Counted from the first letter of the stretch, positions 34,659 through 44,200 are shown. The stretch: 64,000 nucleotides of DNA from Lachnospiraceae bacterium (GCA_017387565.1 JAFOEY010000016.1:49645-113644); one strand, 5' to 3'. Translations and numbers: made by a program. The notes: generated by a model not told the origin, from the letters alone.

Positions 34659-35351
34659 ATGAGAATGAGATATTACTTACGCGGACTTGGCATCGGGATC
34701 GTAGTTACAGCTCTTTTAATGGGTTTTACAAAGGGTGGTCAGAAAGAAACGCTGACCGATGCAGAAATAGTGGAACGGGCAAAATCACTCGGAATGGTAG
34801 AAAGCAGTGTTTTATCTGCTGATTTGGGAAACAAAGAGGAAATTTCCGTGAATGATATTTCTGAGGTGGATCAACAAGAAGCTCAGCAAACACAGCCGGA
34901 AACACAAACAGATAATCTGACGCAGACACAACCGGAAGCAAAAACAGATAATCTGACGCAGACAGATTCGGAAAAGGAAACAGAAAACAACAGTTCTACA
35001 CAAATAGATTCGGAAAAAGAAATAGAAAAGGACAATCCGGCGAAAACAGATTTGGAAAACAATACAGAAAACGACAAAACTAAGAAAACAAAACCGGACG
35101 CAGAAACCGTAAAGTCGGATCAGGCAGATTCGGCAGAAAAAAGATATGTTGTATCTATTTATAGCGGTGACGGCTCCAGAACAGTAGCAAACCGTTTGGA
35201 AGAAATGGGAGTGATTGAGGATGCTGCAGAGTTTGACCGGTATTTATGTCAGAATGGTTATGATAAACGTCTGACAACCGGGAATCATGAAATCAAAGCC
35301 GGTGCTGACGAGAAAGAAATAGCAGAAGCATTGGTAAAAAGAGTGAACTAG
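34659..35351 (+). CDS. Membrane-anchored YceG/MltG LysM-like protein, no lytic domain
   Basis: A 230-residue protein: an N-terminal membrane anchor (YYLRGLGIGIVVTALLMGF), a repetitive linker of about 80 residues with repeating TQ/PE/TDNLTQT and DSEKE units, and a C-terminal domain of about 75 residues (YVVSIYSGDGSRTVANRLEE followed by MGVI...TTGNHEIKAGAD). That domain resembles the LysM-like subdomain of MltG/YceG transglycosylases. The catalytic domain with its glutamate is absent, so it probably binds but does not cut the wall or nascent glycan. GAGGTGATG precedes the ATG. It is the last gene before the terminator. Confidence 0.75.
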   Translation: MRMRYYLRGLGIGIVVTALLMGFTKGGQKETLTDAEIVERAKSLGMVESSVLSADLGNKEEISVNDISEVDQQEAQQTQPETQTDNLTQTQPEAKTDNLTQTDSEKETENNSSTQIDSEKEIEKDNPAKTDLENNTENDKTKKTKPDAETVKSDQADSAEKRYVVSIYSGDGSRTVANRLEEMGVIEDAAEFDRYLCQNGYDKRLTTGNHEIKAGADEKEIAEALVKRVN

Positions 35352-35449
35352 ATTATCGAAAGAGATGTAAAGACAACTGCTGTATTTAGCAAAATAAATA
35401 AGCTGAATTGAGAAATGTGAAAAATAAATCAAAAAGCTAAATTATATTG

Positions 35450-35477
35450 AAAAAAGGCTTGAAACGGCCTTTTTTTT
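35450..35477 (+). terminator. Rho-independent terminator ending the flagellar cluster
   Basis: AAAAAGGC, a loop of 7-8 bases and GCCTTTTT followed by more T form a standard terminator. It lies about 100 bases after the MltG-like gene and before the rpsB leader, and marks the end of the fla/che transcript. Confidence 0.85.
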
Positions 35478-35505
35478 ATGTTATCATCTATCTGTTGTGA
35501 AAAAA

Positions 35506-35626
35506 TGGGCGGGATAATTCTGCCCAAAAAACACGTATGCGGATTAAATGCTGGTGCTTTGTTAACGCCAAAGTGGCAGGAGAGTTGATGCATACGGAAG
35601 AAAATAACCAAACGGAGGGAATAAAA
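35506..35626 (+). promoter_or_regulatory. Structured leader of rpsB
   Basis: The rpsB upstream region holds a hairpin (TGGGC...GCCCA, 35506-35526). It also has a long-range helix CGTATGC (35534-35540) with GCATACG (35590-35596) that encloses a smaller CTTTG/CAAAG hairpin. In Firmicutes rpsB-tsf expression is often controlled through such leaders, presumably by S2; whether this one binds S2 is inference. The clear -10/-35 for it was not identified. Confidence 0.4.
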
Positions 35627-36388
35627 ATGGGCGTTATTTCAATGAAACAGTTACTCGAAGCAGGTGTTCATTTCGGACATCAGACAAGAAGATGGAATCC
35701 TAAGATGGCTCCTTACATCTACACAGAGCGTAATGGAATCCATATCATCGACTTACAGACATCTGTAGGTAAAGTTGATGAAGCATACCAGGCAATCAGC
35801 CAGATCGTTTCAGCCGGCGGTACCGTACTTTTTGTTGGTACAAAGAAACAGGCTCAGGATGCTGTAAAGACAGAAGCAGAGCGTTGTGGTATGTTCTATG
35901 TAAATGAGAGATGGTTAGGCGGTATGTTAACCAACTTCAAGACAATTCAGTCTCGTATCGAAAGATTACGTGCAATTGAGCAGATGGCAACAGACGGTAC
36001 TTTTGAAGCATTACCGAAGAAAGAAGTTGCTCAGTTACAGAAAGAATGGGATAAATTAGAGAAAAATATCGGTGGTATCAAGAATATGACACAGATTCCC
36101 GATTGTATTTTCGTTGTAGATCCGAAAAAAGAAAGAATTTGTGTTCAGGAAGCACATGCTTTAGGAATTACATTAGTTGGTATGGCTGATACAAACTGTG
36201 ATCCGGAAGAACTTGACTTTGTCATTCCCGGTAACGATGATGCTATCCGTGCCGTAAAATTAATCGTTTCTACTATGGCTGATGCTGTTATTGAAGCAAA
36301 ACAGGGTGATGCTGCAGATGTAACAGAAGAGTTAGCAGAAATGGCTGAAGCAGCAGAAGAAGAAACAGTAGAAACAGAAGAAGCTTAA
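35627..36388 (+). CDS. rpsB: 30S ribosomal protein S2
   Basis: S2 is a late-assembling 30S protein at the head-body junction. The 253-residue product has the family start [20 protein letters not shown], the [11 protein letters not shown] block and the later [15 protein letters not shown]. The C-terminus is extended by an acidic Glu/Ala tail. The ATG at 35627 fits CGGAGGGA at 35613-35620; the much longer open frame starting at 35537 runs through the structured leader and is not used. tsf follows. Confidence 0.97.
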   Translation: MGVISMKQLLEAGVHFGHQTRRWNPKMAPYIYTERNGIHIIDLQTSVGKVDEAYQAISQIVSAGGTVLFVGTKKQAQDAVKTEAERCGMFYVNERWLGGMLTNFKTIQSRIERLRAIEQMATDGTFEALPKKEVAQLQKEWDKLEKNIGGIKNMTQIPDCIFVVDPKKERICVQEAHALGITLVGMADTNCDPEELDFVIPGNDDAIRAVKLIVSTMADAVIEAKQGDAADVTEELAEMAEAAEEETVETEEA

Positions 36389-36436
36389 TAGCTAATAGTG
36401 TTTCAGATTACGATTTTATATTAGGAGGATATAATC

Positions 36437-37537
36437 ATGGCAATCAGTGCTTCTATGGTTAAAGAATTAAGAGAAATGACCGGTGCAGGTATGATGGAAT
36501 GTAAAAAAGCCCTTACCGAGACCGATGGTGATATGGATGCCGCTGTTGAAGTATTAAGAAAAAGCGGTGCAGCTAAGGCTGAGAAAAAAGCAAGCAGAAT
36601 TGCAGCCGAAGGTATTTGTCGTGTTGCAAGCAATGGTACAACTGCAGCTGTTGTAGAAGTTAACTCAGAAACTGACTTTGTTGCAAAAAATGAAGTATTC
36701 CAGACTTATGTTGAAGCTGTTGCAAAACAGGCTTTGGCTTCTTCCTTAAATGGAGGAAAAGACGGTCAGGATATTGAAGCATTTGTTGCAGAAGCATGGA
36801 ATGAAGATGCAAGCAAGACCGTAAAAGATGTATTAGTAGAAAAAACTGCTACTATCGGAGAAAAATTATCTATCAGAAGATTTGAAAAAGTATCCGGTGA
36901 TGCAGTTGTTTCATACTTACACGGCGGCGGAAGAATTGGTGTTTTAGTTGCTGCTGACGGTGCATCTGATGATGCTGCAAAAGAAGCATTAACAAACATT
37001 GCGATGCAGGTTGCAGCTATGAATCCTCAGTACATCAGCAGAGCTGATATCTCTGATGCTGAAATAGATAAAATGAGAGAAATTACAATTGACAGCTCAT
37101 TAAACGATCCCGCTTCACTTCCGAAACCGGTTTTGAACAAATTAATTGACAAAGCAATAAATGATAAAGTATGGAGCGATGAAGATATCGCTATCTACGA
37201 AGAAAAGAAGAGCAATATGAATTACTTATTCAACTTCCTTTCAAAAGAAGCTGCCGCACAGTTAACAGAGTTAGCTATGGCTGATAAAGCTTCTATCATG
37301 GCTGAAAAGATCTTCTCCGGTGCTGTTGAAGGACGTATTTCAAAACAGTTAAAAGAAATCAGCCTTCTTGATCAGACATATGTAAAAGCTGAAGACGGAA
37401 AACAGACAGTAGCAAAATATCTGGAATCTGTTAACAAAGCAATTACAATCTCTAAAATCGTTCGTTTTGAAGTAGGCGAAGGTATGGAGAAAAAGAACGA
37501 AGACTTTGCAGCAGAAGTTGCAGCTCAGCTTGGTTAA
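36437..37537 (+). CDS. tsf: Elongation factor Ts, with an internal insertion
   Basis: EF-Ts recycles EF-Tu by GDP/GTP exchange. The UBA-like N-terminus (KELREMTGAGMMECKKALTE) and the TDFVAKN exchange loop are intact. At 366 residues the protein is longer than most family members (about 280-310). The extra length seems to lie at about residues 215-275, a helical, charged stretch (DKVWSDEDIAIYEEKKSNMN and so on) before the conserved C-terminal VEGRISKQLKEISLLDQTYV. AGGAGG before the ATG is strong. It forms a two-gene operon with rpsB. Confidence 0.95.
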   Translation: MAISASMVKELREMTGAGMMECKKALTETDGDMDAAVEVLRKSGAAKAEKKASRIAAEGICRVASNGTTAAVVEVNSETDFVAKNEVFQTYVEAVAKQALASSLNGGKDGQDIEAFVAEAWNEDASKTVKDVLVEKTATIGEKLSIRRFEKVSGDAVVSYLHGGGRIGVLVAADGASDDAAKEALTNIAMQVAAMNPQYISRADISDAEIDKMREITIDSSLNDPASLPKPVLNKLIDKAINDKVWSDEDIAIYEEKKSNMNYLFNFLSKEAAAQLTELAMADKASIMAEKIFSGAVEGRISKQLKEISLLDQTYVKAEDGKQTVAKYLESVNKAITISKIVRFEVGEGMEKKNEDFAAEVAAQLG

Positions 37538-37645
37538 TAAAAGCAGAAAGCTGAAGATGTAGCATGAAGTGTCAGTAGGCGAATGATACCTTAAGAAGTG
37601 TCGATAAGCTGTTAAATTTGACATTAGCAGGAATATGTTAAAAAC

Positions 37646-37674
37646 AAACCCGGTTTCAATTTGAAACCGGGTTT
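37646..37674 (+). terminator. Strong hairpin after tsf
   Basis: AAACCCGGTTTC, a 5-base loop and GAAACCGGGTTT form a perfect 12 bp stem about 110 bases after tsf. The T-run after it is short (GTTTACTAATT), but the A/T-flanked arms make it a probable, perhaps bidirectional, terminator. Confidence 0.75.
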
Positions 37675-37745
37675 ACTAATTGGAAACAAGTATATTATTG
37701 GAACCGTTTTTTATTTGAGCTATTTTTGCAAAATTGATTTTGTGA

Positions 37746-37774
37746 TTGCTTTTTTTTAAAAAGCAGACTATAAT
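37746..37774 (+). promoter_or_regulatory. Vegetative promoter of the phosphatase gene
   Basis: TTGCTT (37746-37751), a 17-base spacer and a perfect TATAAT (37769-37774) make a good sigma-A type promoter. Transcription would start near 37781 and first run through two hairpins before the PP2C coding sequence. Confidence 0.7.
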
Positions 37775-37790
37775 AACGATATCAGATTAA

Positions 37791-37834
37791 CGGTACGTTC
37801 TGTACCGCAACCATCCGTTTCGGATGTGTTTTTT
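37791..37834 (+). terminator. Tandem hairpins in the phosphatase leader, possible attenuator
   Basis: CGGTAC-gttct-GTACCG (37791-37807) is followed by CATCCG-ttt-CGGATG (37812-37826) and then TGTTTTTT. The second hairpin has the form of an intrinsic terminator although it lies between the promoter and the start codon, 20 bases before the gene. No tRNA- or ligand-binding motif was recognised in it. Confidence 0.55.
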
Positions 37835-37853
37835 CACAGAAAGGAAACTGAAT

Positions 37854-38576
37854 ATGGTATTTGGTTATGTCTATGAGGCCGGTCTGCGTCCAAATAATCA
37901 GGATGCGCTATTAGTGCGCAGTACAAAGCTTTCACAGGGCGAACTTGTTATGGCTGTAGTATGTGATGGAATGGGAGGTGAAGAATGCGGTGAACAGGCT
38001 TCGTATGAATGCCTGCAATTTTTAGACTGTTGGTTTGACCGTGAATTGCTGCCTGTTTTTATGAATGTTAGTTATAAATTTTATGAAAAGAGAAACATTA
38101 TTCGAACAAAAGGCAATTCCGCTTTTTATCAAATTAATCGAAAATTGTTTCATATGATGCGGAAACATATGGGACGGATGGGGACCACCGTATCTATGCT
38201 CATTCTGTATGGAAAATATTATTATCTGTTTCATATGGGTGACAGCAGAATATATTTTGTACGCTCTGTTTTTGGTAAGACACAGTTTATACAAAAGACA
38301 ACCGATCATGCAGTAAAACACAGGTTACAAAGATGCCTTGGTCTGAATAAGGATTATATGCCTGATTTTAATTATGGCATCACAACCTGCAAAAACTTTG
38401 TGCTTTGTTCAGATGGTTTTTCCAACTTATTTGATTCTGATATCTGGTCTGTGTGTCTTGACACGAAAAGTATGACGGATAGCGGGAGAATTAATCGCAG
38501 GTTGAAAGAGTTAGCGGAGGATAACATGAGAAGAGGAGAAACGGATAATATTTCAGCGGTATGGATGAAAATATAG
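37854..38576 (+). CDS. PP2C-family Ser/Thr protein phosphatase
   Basis: A 240-residue metal-dependent phosphatase of the bacterial PP2C/PrpC type. The metal- and phosphate-binding motifs are present in order: RPNNQDALL (D17), VVCDGMGGEECGE (D38, G39), MGTTVSMLI, HMGDSRIYF (D130), CSDGFSNL (D187) and GETDNIS (D231, N232). A Lys/Phe-rich segment (residues 60-105) is longer and more basic than in PrpC. The ATG at 37854 fits GAAAGGAA at 37839-37845. The kinase gene 150 bases downstream is its likely partner. Confidence 0.92.
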   Translation: MVFGYVYEAGLRPNNQDALLVRSTKLSQGELVMAVVCDGMGGEECGEQASYECLQFLDCWFDRELLPVFMNVSYKFYEKRNIIRTKGNSAFYQINRKLFHMMRKHMGRMGTTVSMLILYGKYYYLFHMGDSRIYFVRSVFGKTQFIQKTTDHAVKHRLQRCLGLNKDYMPDFNYGITTCKNFVLCSDGFSNLFDSDIWSVCLDTKSMTDSGRINRRLKELAEDNMRRGETDNISAVWMKI

Positions 38577-38602
38577 TCGAAATACATTGTTTTTAAATCA
38601 TA

Positions 38603-38661
38603 TTGATTAATAATCCATTTATTAACAATCTTTTTATTAACAATCTATTTATTAATAATGT
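38603..38661 (+). repeat. Four 15 bp AT-rich tandem repeats upstream of the kinase
   Basis: TTTATTAACAATCT occurs exactly at 38618-38631 and 38633-38646, with diverged copies at 38603-38616 and 38648-38661, a regular 15 bp period. The array occupies much of the phosphatase-kinase gap. Confidence 0.75.
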
Positions 38662-38727
38662 ACTTTGTTTTAATGACAATTATCGGTTTATGACAAGATA
38701 AAATTTTGCAGAATAAGGAGGAGTTGT

Positions 38728-39792
38728 ATGATTGAAAAATATGAGTTGGTTCGGGAAATTGGTCACGGAAGCAGGGCAAAAGTTTATCTGGTGAGGAATT
38801 CCAATACAGATGAAATGCTGGCCATGAAATCCTATCCTTATATTGGACAGGAAAGTCTGAGAGAGCTACAGGTTTTAAAAGAAATAAAAGCCTACGGAAT
38901 ACCTTTTTTGTTTGATTGCGTAAAGGTTGATGGAAGTATGAATATTTTCATGGAATATGTTCCGGGACAGAATTTGCGTCAATTACTTAAGACAAAACAC
39001 GTTTTTACAGAAAAAGAAGTTTTCATGATTGGCAGGAAGATTTTGCATATTCTGCAGTTGTTTCACAGCCATGCTCCAAAATGGATTTATGGGGATTTAA
39101 AGCCGGAAAATATTATGATTACAGAAAAAGGAGAAGTATATCTGATTGATTTTGGCTCGGTGATCATTGAGGATGAAAAAAACATGGATGTTCACGGGAC
39201 AAAGGCTTATCATTGCGAAACAGCGGGAGCATTGCTACCTTTTCGGGATACTTATGCGCTGGGGCTGATTATGTATGAAATGCTCACCGGTTGTTCTTAT
39301 CAGCAGGGCATGTTAAATGGGAAGGCGGATATACGACAGTTGTCAGAGGAATGTCAGACAATCATGAAAAAGGCAGTTCGATTAAATCCCAGAGAGGGTT
39401 ATGCGGATGCAATGCATATGTTACAGGATTTTGATTTATGGGAAAAATCTATGATAGATGGATGTATTTCATATCAAAGAAGAAAGAGAAATGATGTAAT
39501 TGGTGATACCTGTCGTTTTATTATGCATGGTTTTTTAAAATCACTACCGCAAAGTGTCTTGATTTTTATGTTGATTATAGGACTTTTGTTTATAAAATTT
39601 GAGGGATACAGACATTTTACGAAAGAAGCACAATATGAAGAAAAGGTTGAAACCGTTACAGTATATAATAAACAAATAGGGAATCATTACGGACTGGATG
39701 TTAACAGTATCACGGCAGGAAAAGAAGAACCGAATGCAGAAGATATGGTGGAAAAAGATATTTACGGAAGAAGCGTAATGCGGAGAAAATAA
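38728..39792 (+). CDS. Membrane-anchored Ser/Thr protein kinase, non-RD type
   Basis: A 354-residue Hanks-type kinase. The Gly-rich loop is IGHGSRAKVY (residues 11-20), the ATP lysine is K34 (LAMKSY), the catalytic loop is YGDLKPEN with D123, K125 and N128, and the magnesium-binding DFG is D141. The usual HRD is replaced by YGD, so the conserved Arg before the catalytic Asp is lacking. A single membrane span lies at about 275-291 and leaves a short, acidic extracellular tail with no PASTA domains. GGAGG precedes the ATG. Confidence 0.92.
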   Translation: MIEKYELVREIGHGSRAKVYLVRNSNTDEMLAMKSYPYIGQESLRELQVLKEIKAYGIPFLFDCVKVDGSMNIFMEYVPGQNLRQLLKTKHVFTEKEVFMIGRKILHILQLFHSHAPKWIYGDLKPENIMITEKGEVYLIDFGSVIIEDEKNMDVHGTKAYHCETAGALLPFRDTYALGLIMYEMLTGCSYQQGMLNGKADIRQLSEECQTIMKKAVRLNPREGYADAMHMLQDFDLWEKSMIDGCISYQRRKRNDVIGDTCRFIMHGFLKSLPQSVLIFMLIIGLLFIKFEGYRHFTKEAQYEEKVETVTVYNKQIGNHYGLDVNSITAGKEEPNAEDMVEKDIYGRSVMRRK

Positions 39793-39975
39793 TTTATTTT
39801 TGTTCTCTTATGCCGCTAAGAAATGCCGGAAAACCTCGCCAAATTCCGCGGACAAAGATATATATTTTCGTAAGGGTGACCGTCATCACACAAAGTTGCG
39901 AATAAGAAAAAGTGAGGATAGGGCGGAGAATTAGGATTAAATGGTTGTAGCATACTCGGAAGAAAGATTCAAGTA

Positions 39976-40005
39976 TTGACTGTAAAATTAAAGGATGACT
40001 ATAAT
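39976..40005 (+). promoter_or_regulatory. Promoter for ispG (and possibly polC)
   Basis: TTGACT (39976-39981), an 18-base spacer and TATAAT (40000-40005) are close to the vegetative consensus. The predicted leader is about 145 bases and includes the 14 bp repeats. Confidence 0.7.
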
Positions 40006-40096
40006 ATGATGTGGGTTCAAAGATGGAACATACCAAATATTGCAAATTGAATGAGACTGTATTCATTTTATTTTCAATATTTTGATGTGAATTCTG

Positions 40097-40138
40097 AGAA
40101 AACAGATAAAAGAAAACAGATAAAAGAAAACAGATAAA
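40097..40138 (+). repeat. Three perfect copies of a 14 bp A-rich repeat
   Basis: AGAAAACAGATAAA occurs three times without gaps at 40097-40110, 40111-40124 and 40125-40138, directly before the ispG ribosome binding site (GAAGGGG). Confidence 0.9.
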
Positions 40139-40156
40139 ATTGAAGGGGTAATTAAC

Positions 40157-41212
40157 ATGTATAGAGATGAAACTAAAGTCATAAAAATCGGAAATAAAAT
40201 TATTGGTGGCGGAAATCCAATCCTGATTCAGTCCATGACCAACACCAGAACGGAAAATGTCAAAGAAACAGTTGCGCAAATCAGGCGGTTAGAAGAGGCC
40301 GGCTGTGATATTGTGCGTAGTACGGTTCCAACCATAGAAGCCGCAAAAGCATTTCGGGAAATCAAAAAAGAAATATCCATTCCGTTAGTCGCGGATATTC
40401 ATTTTGATTATCAGATGGCCATTGCTGCCATGGAAAACGGAGCGGATAAGATTCGGATTAATCCGGGTAATATCGGCGGAAAAGAAAAGCTTTGTGAAGT
40501 GGTTGCATGTGCAAAAGAAAGAAATATCCCGATTCGTGTTGGCGTAAACGGCGGATCGTTAGAAAAGGAACTGGTGGAAAAGTATCATGGTGTTACACCG
40601 GAGGGTATTGTAGAAAGTGCTTTGGATAAAGTACATATGATAGAAGATGCCGGATATGACAATATGGTAATCAGTATCAAATCATCCAATATTCCCATCT
40701 GTGTAAAAGCTCATGAAGAACTGGTGAAAAAGACCAATTATCCGCTCCATATCGGCATTACGGAGGCAGGCACCCTGTATGGCGGCAATATCAAGTCGGC
40801 AGTCGGTCTTGGCATTTTATTGCATGAAGGAATTGGCGATACCATGCGTGTTTCTTTGTCCGGAGATCCGGTGGAAGAAATCCGTTCAGCTCAGACGATT
40901 TTACGTTCTTTAGGACTGTATCATAAAGGAATTGAAGTGATTGCATGCCCGACCTGCGGCCGCACCAGAATTGATTTGATCGGACTTGCCAATAAAGTAG
41001 AAGAAATGGTTGCCGGTATGCCGTTAAATTTAAAGGTTGCCGTTATGGGATGTGTGGTAAACGGACCGGGAGAAGCAAAGGAAGCGGATATCGGAATTGC
41101 CGGTGGAGACGGTGTTGGTTTGTTAATCAAAAAAGGTGAGATTATAAAAAAAGTTCCGGAAGAAGATTTGCTTAACGTATTGCAATATGAACTTGAGCAT
41201 TGGAATGCATAA
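40157..41212 (+). CDS. ispG: 4-hydroxy-3-methylbut-2-enyl diphosphate synthase IspG (GcpE)
   Basis: IspG is the [4Fe-4S] enzyme that converts methylerythritol cyclodiphosphate to HMBPP in the MEP isoprenoid pathway. The cluster ligands are C264 and C267 (CPTCGRTRID), C299 (VMGCVVNGPGEA) and probably E306. The TIM-barrel part opens with GGGNPILIQSMTNTRTENV. At 351 residues it is the short bacterial form. In many Firmicutes ispG precedes polC as here, but the usual upstream dxr and rseP genes are not in this window. Confidence 0.97.
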   Translation: MYRDETKVIKIGNKIIGGGNPILIQSMTNTRTENVKETVAQIRRLEEAGCDIVRSTVPTIEAAKAFREIKKEISIPLVADIHFDYQMAIAAMENGADKIRINPGNIGGKEKLCEVVACAKERNIPIRVGVNGGSLEKELVEKYHGVTPEGIVESALDKVHMIEDAGYDNMVISIKSSNIPICVKAHEELVKKTNYPLHIGITEAGTLYGGNIKSAVGLGILLHEGIGDTMRVSLSGDPVEEIRSAQTILRSLGLYHKGIEVIACPTCGRTRIDLIGLANKVEEMVAGMPLNLKVAVMGCVVNGPGEAKEADIGIAGGDGVGLLIKKGEIIKKVPEEDLLNVLQYELEHWNA

Positions 41213-41274
41213 TAGGTAATTATATATGGATAAATGATATCATAATGGAACAATGATATACGGATGAATGCTAT

Positions 41275-44200
41275 ATGGAACCAAAAGAATTTTTTGCGGC
41301 TTTTCCAACCCTGCAGTTAAAAGAGGAATTAAAGAATGAACTGGCGGGAATAAAGGTCACACATATCACAACAACAAGAAATAGAGATATTCTGCGTATC
41401 TATATTGCAGCAGATAGACTGATTGCCAAAAAAACAATTATTGCGGTAGAACAGCAGATTAAGAAACAACTGTTTGAACAAAGCAATATCGTGATAAAGA
41501 TTTACGAGCACTTTACGCTTTCGAAGCAGTATACACCACAGAATTTGTACAAAGAATATAGGGACAGTATTTTGCTGGAACTTAAGAATTACAGTCCGGT
41601 TTTATTTAGTATGCTCAAAAAAGCAGACGCAGAGTTTTCGGATGAACATCTGTTGTTGACGGCAGAAGATATTCATGTCTATCATGACCGTGCAACGGAG
41701 CTTACGGATATTTTAAATAAGATTTTTACAGAGCGTTGTGGCGTTTATGTGGACATAGAGATTGCATTTAAGCCGGCAGAAGAAAGTGCTACCAAAAAAG
41801 ATGATGAAATCAGGTTAAAAAGACAGATTGAAGAAATCGAGATGCGCTTAGCATCATCTGTACAAAATGATTCTATGGATGAAAATTCATCTTTGGCGGA
41901 GCCGGATGAAGATAATCAAACGGGACAAATGTTAGATGCAAAAGAGAAACAGTCTGAAAAGGCAAAGGTTGCATCTGCTAAAAAAGGTGAAAATAGAATT
42001 CAAAATGATCGAAGTGCCGATCAGACGAAACAAAATGGTAATTTTTCGAAATCGGAAGGAAGAAAATATAATAAAGATTATCCCAGGAAAAAAGATTTTT
42101 ATCCGAAAAAATCAGATGATCCCAGTATTATTTGGGGAATGCATGATATTGAAGGAGAACCGATTCCGGTTGAGGATATTGTTGGCGAAATCGGAAATGT
42201 TGTCATAAGGGGAAAGGTTATCGGCGTAGATACAAAACCGATTGCTTCTTTAAAAAAGACGATTTTGATTTTAACCGTCACCGATTTTACGGATACAATC
42301 ATTATTAAACAGTTTGTGGAAGATGAGCGCATTGACGAAGTACTGGGGCGGTTTGATACCAAAAAAGGAACCTTTGTAAAGATAAAGGGTGATGTTTCTG
42401 TTGACAAGTTTGATCATGAGCTGACGATTGGCGGTCGTGGACTGATTATCAAAGAAATCGACGATTTTACGACCAAGCGGATGGATTACTCTGCTAATAA
42501 AAGAGTGGAACTGCATTGCCATACCAAAATGAGTGATATGGATGGAGTTTCTGATGTTATTGATATTGTCAAGTGTGCCTATAAATGGGGACATCCTGCG
42601 ATTGCTATAACCGACCACGGTGTGGTGCATGCGCTTGCGGATGTGTTTCATACCTGGTGTGATTTATGGGATGCGGAAAAGAAACGTTGTAAAGAGGCCG
42701 GTATCGTTCCTGATAGGCAGAACTTCTTTAAAATCATTTTGGGTGTGGAAGGATATCTGGTTGATGATTCCAAACAAATCGTTGATAACCCTAAAAATCT
42801 GGATATTCACCAGGATTATGTTGTCTTTGATATTGAGACTACCGGTTTTTCGCCTGTTAAGAATAACATTATTGAAATTGGTGCCGTAAAAGTTCAAAAC
42901 GGACAGATTACAGAGCGGTATTCCACTTTTGTAAATCCGAGAGAACCGATTCCATACCGGATTACCCAACTGACATCCATTACCGATCACGATGTGATGG
43001 ATGCACCGTGCATTGAAGAGGTTCTTCCTGAGTTTTTGGAATTTTCCAAGGACTGTGTCATGGTTGCCCACAATGCATCGTTTGATATGAGTTTCATCAA
43101 GGAAAATGCTGCAAGGCAAAATCTTTTGAGAGAGTTTACCATTGTGGATACCGTAGGAATCGCCAGAATCCTTTTGCCAAATCAGGCAAAGCATACGTTG
43201 GATGCCTGTGCCAAGTCACTGGGTGTGTCTTTGGAAAATCATCACCGCGCAGTGGATGATGCGGAAGCGACAGCAGAAATCTTTGTGAAGTTTTTACCCA
43301 TGCTGGAAGCAAAGGGCGTAGAAAAACTAATGGATATCAATCAGTTAGCTGAGGATAACAAGGATACGGTCAAAAAGCTTCCATATTATCACATTATTAT
43401 TCTGGCTAAAAATGAAGTGGGACGCATTAATCTTTATCGATTGATTTCCGAATCCCATATCGATTATTTTTATAAAAAACCAAGGATTCCCAGAAGTCTT
43501 TTGCAAAAATACCGGGAAGGTCTGATCTTGGGCAGTGCCTGTGAAGCGGGCGAATTGTTCCGCGCCATGTTGGATGGGAAAAGCGATGCCGAATTGTATA
43601 AGATCGCCGGTTTTTATGATTATCTGGAGATACAGCCACTTGGAAACAACAAGTTTATGATTGAATCGGATCGCCATGAGAATATTGAATCCATGGAAGA
43701 TTTGATGGAATTAAACCGCAAGGTTGTGGAAATCGGAGAAGCACTCCATAAACCGGTCTGTGCAACCTGTGATGTCCATTTCCTGAATCCGGAAGATGAA
43801 ATATACAGAAGAATTATCCAGGCGGGCCAGGGGTATAAGGATGAAGAGCAGGCTCCTTTGTATCTTCGTACTACGGAAGAGATGTTGGAGGAATTCCAAT
43901 ATCTTGGAAGTGATAAAGCAAGAGAGGTAGTTATTACGAATACCAATCTGATTGCTGATTGCATTGAATCGATTGATCCGGTCAGACCTGATAAGAGTCC
44001 GCCTATTATTCCGAATTCGGATGAGATACTGACCACAATCTGTCACAACAAGGCACATGAGATATATGGCGAGGTTCTTCCTGAAATCGTTGAGAAACGA
44101 ATGGAAAAGGAATTGAATGCCATTATCAAAAACGGATTTGCCGTTATGTACATTATTGCACAGAAGTTAGTGTGGAAGTCTGTGGAAGACGGTTATCTGG

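Larger units (their letters stand above)
39793..40156. other. Gene-free interval between kinase and ispG
   Basis: A 364-base interval with no credible gene. It holds, from left to right, an unstructured stretch, the promoter at 39976-40005 and three perfect 14 bp repeats at 40097-40138, just upstream of ispG. I see no rho-independent terminator after the kinase. Confidence 0.7.

Noticed and set aside
35495-35518. rpsB promoter from TTGTGA and GATAAT
   Set aside because: The spacer is only 12 bases, too short for a vegetative promoter.
35537-35626. N-terminal extension of S2 from an upstream ATG
   Set aside because: It would run through the folded leader; the ATG at 35627 has a strong site and matches the S2 N-terminus.
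39794-40279. Minus-strand 161-codon open frame between the kinase and ispG
   Set aside because: It overlaps the true ispG start by over 120 bases, covers the 14 bp repeats and promoter, and its Phe/Ile/Ser-rich product resembles reverse-translated A-rich DNA.
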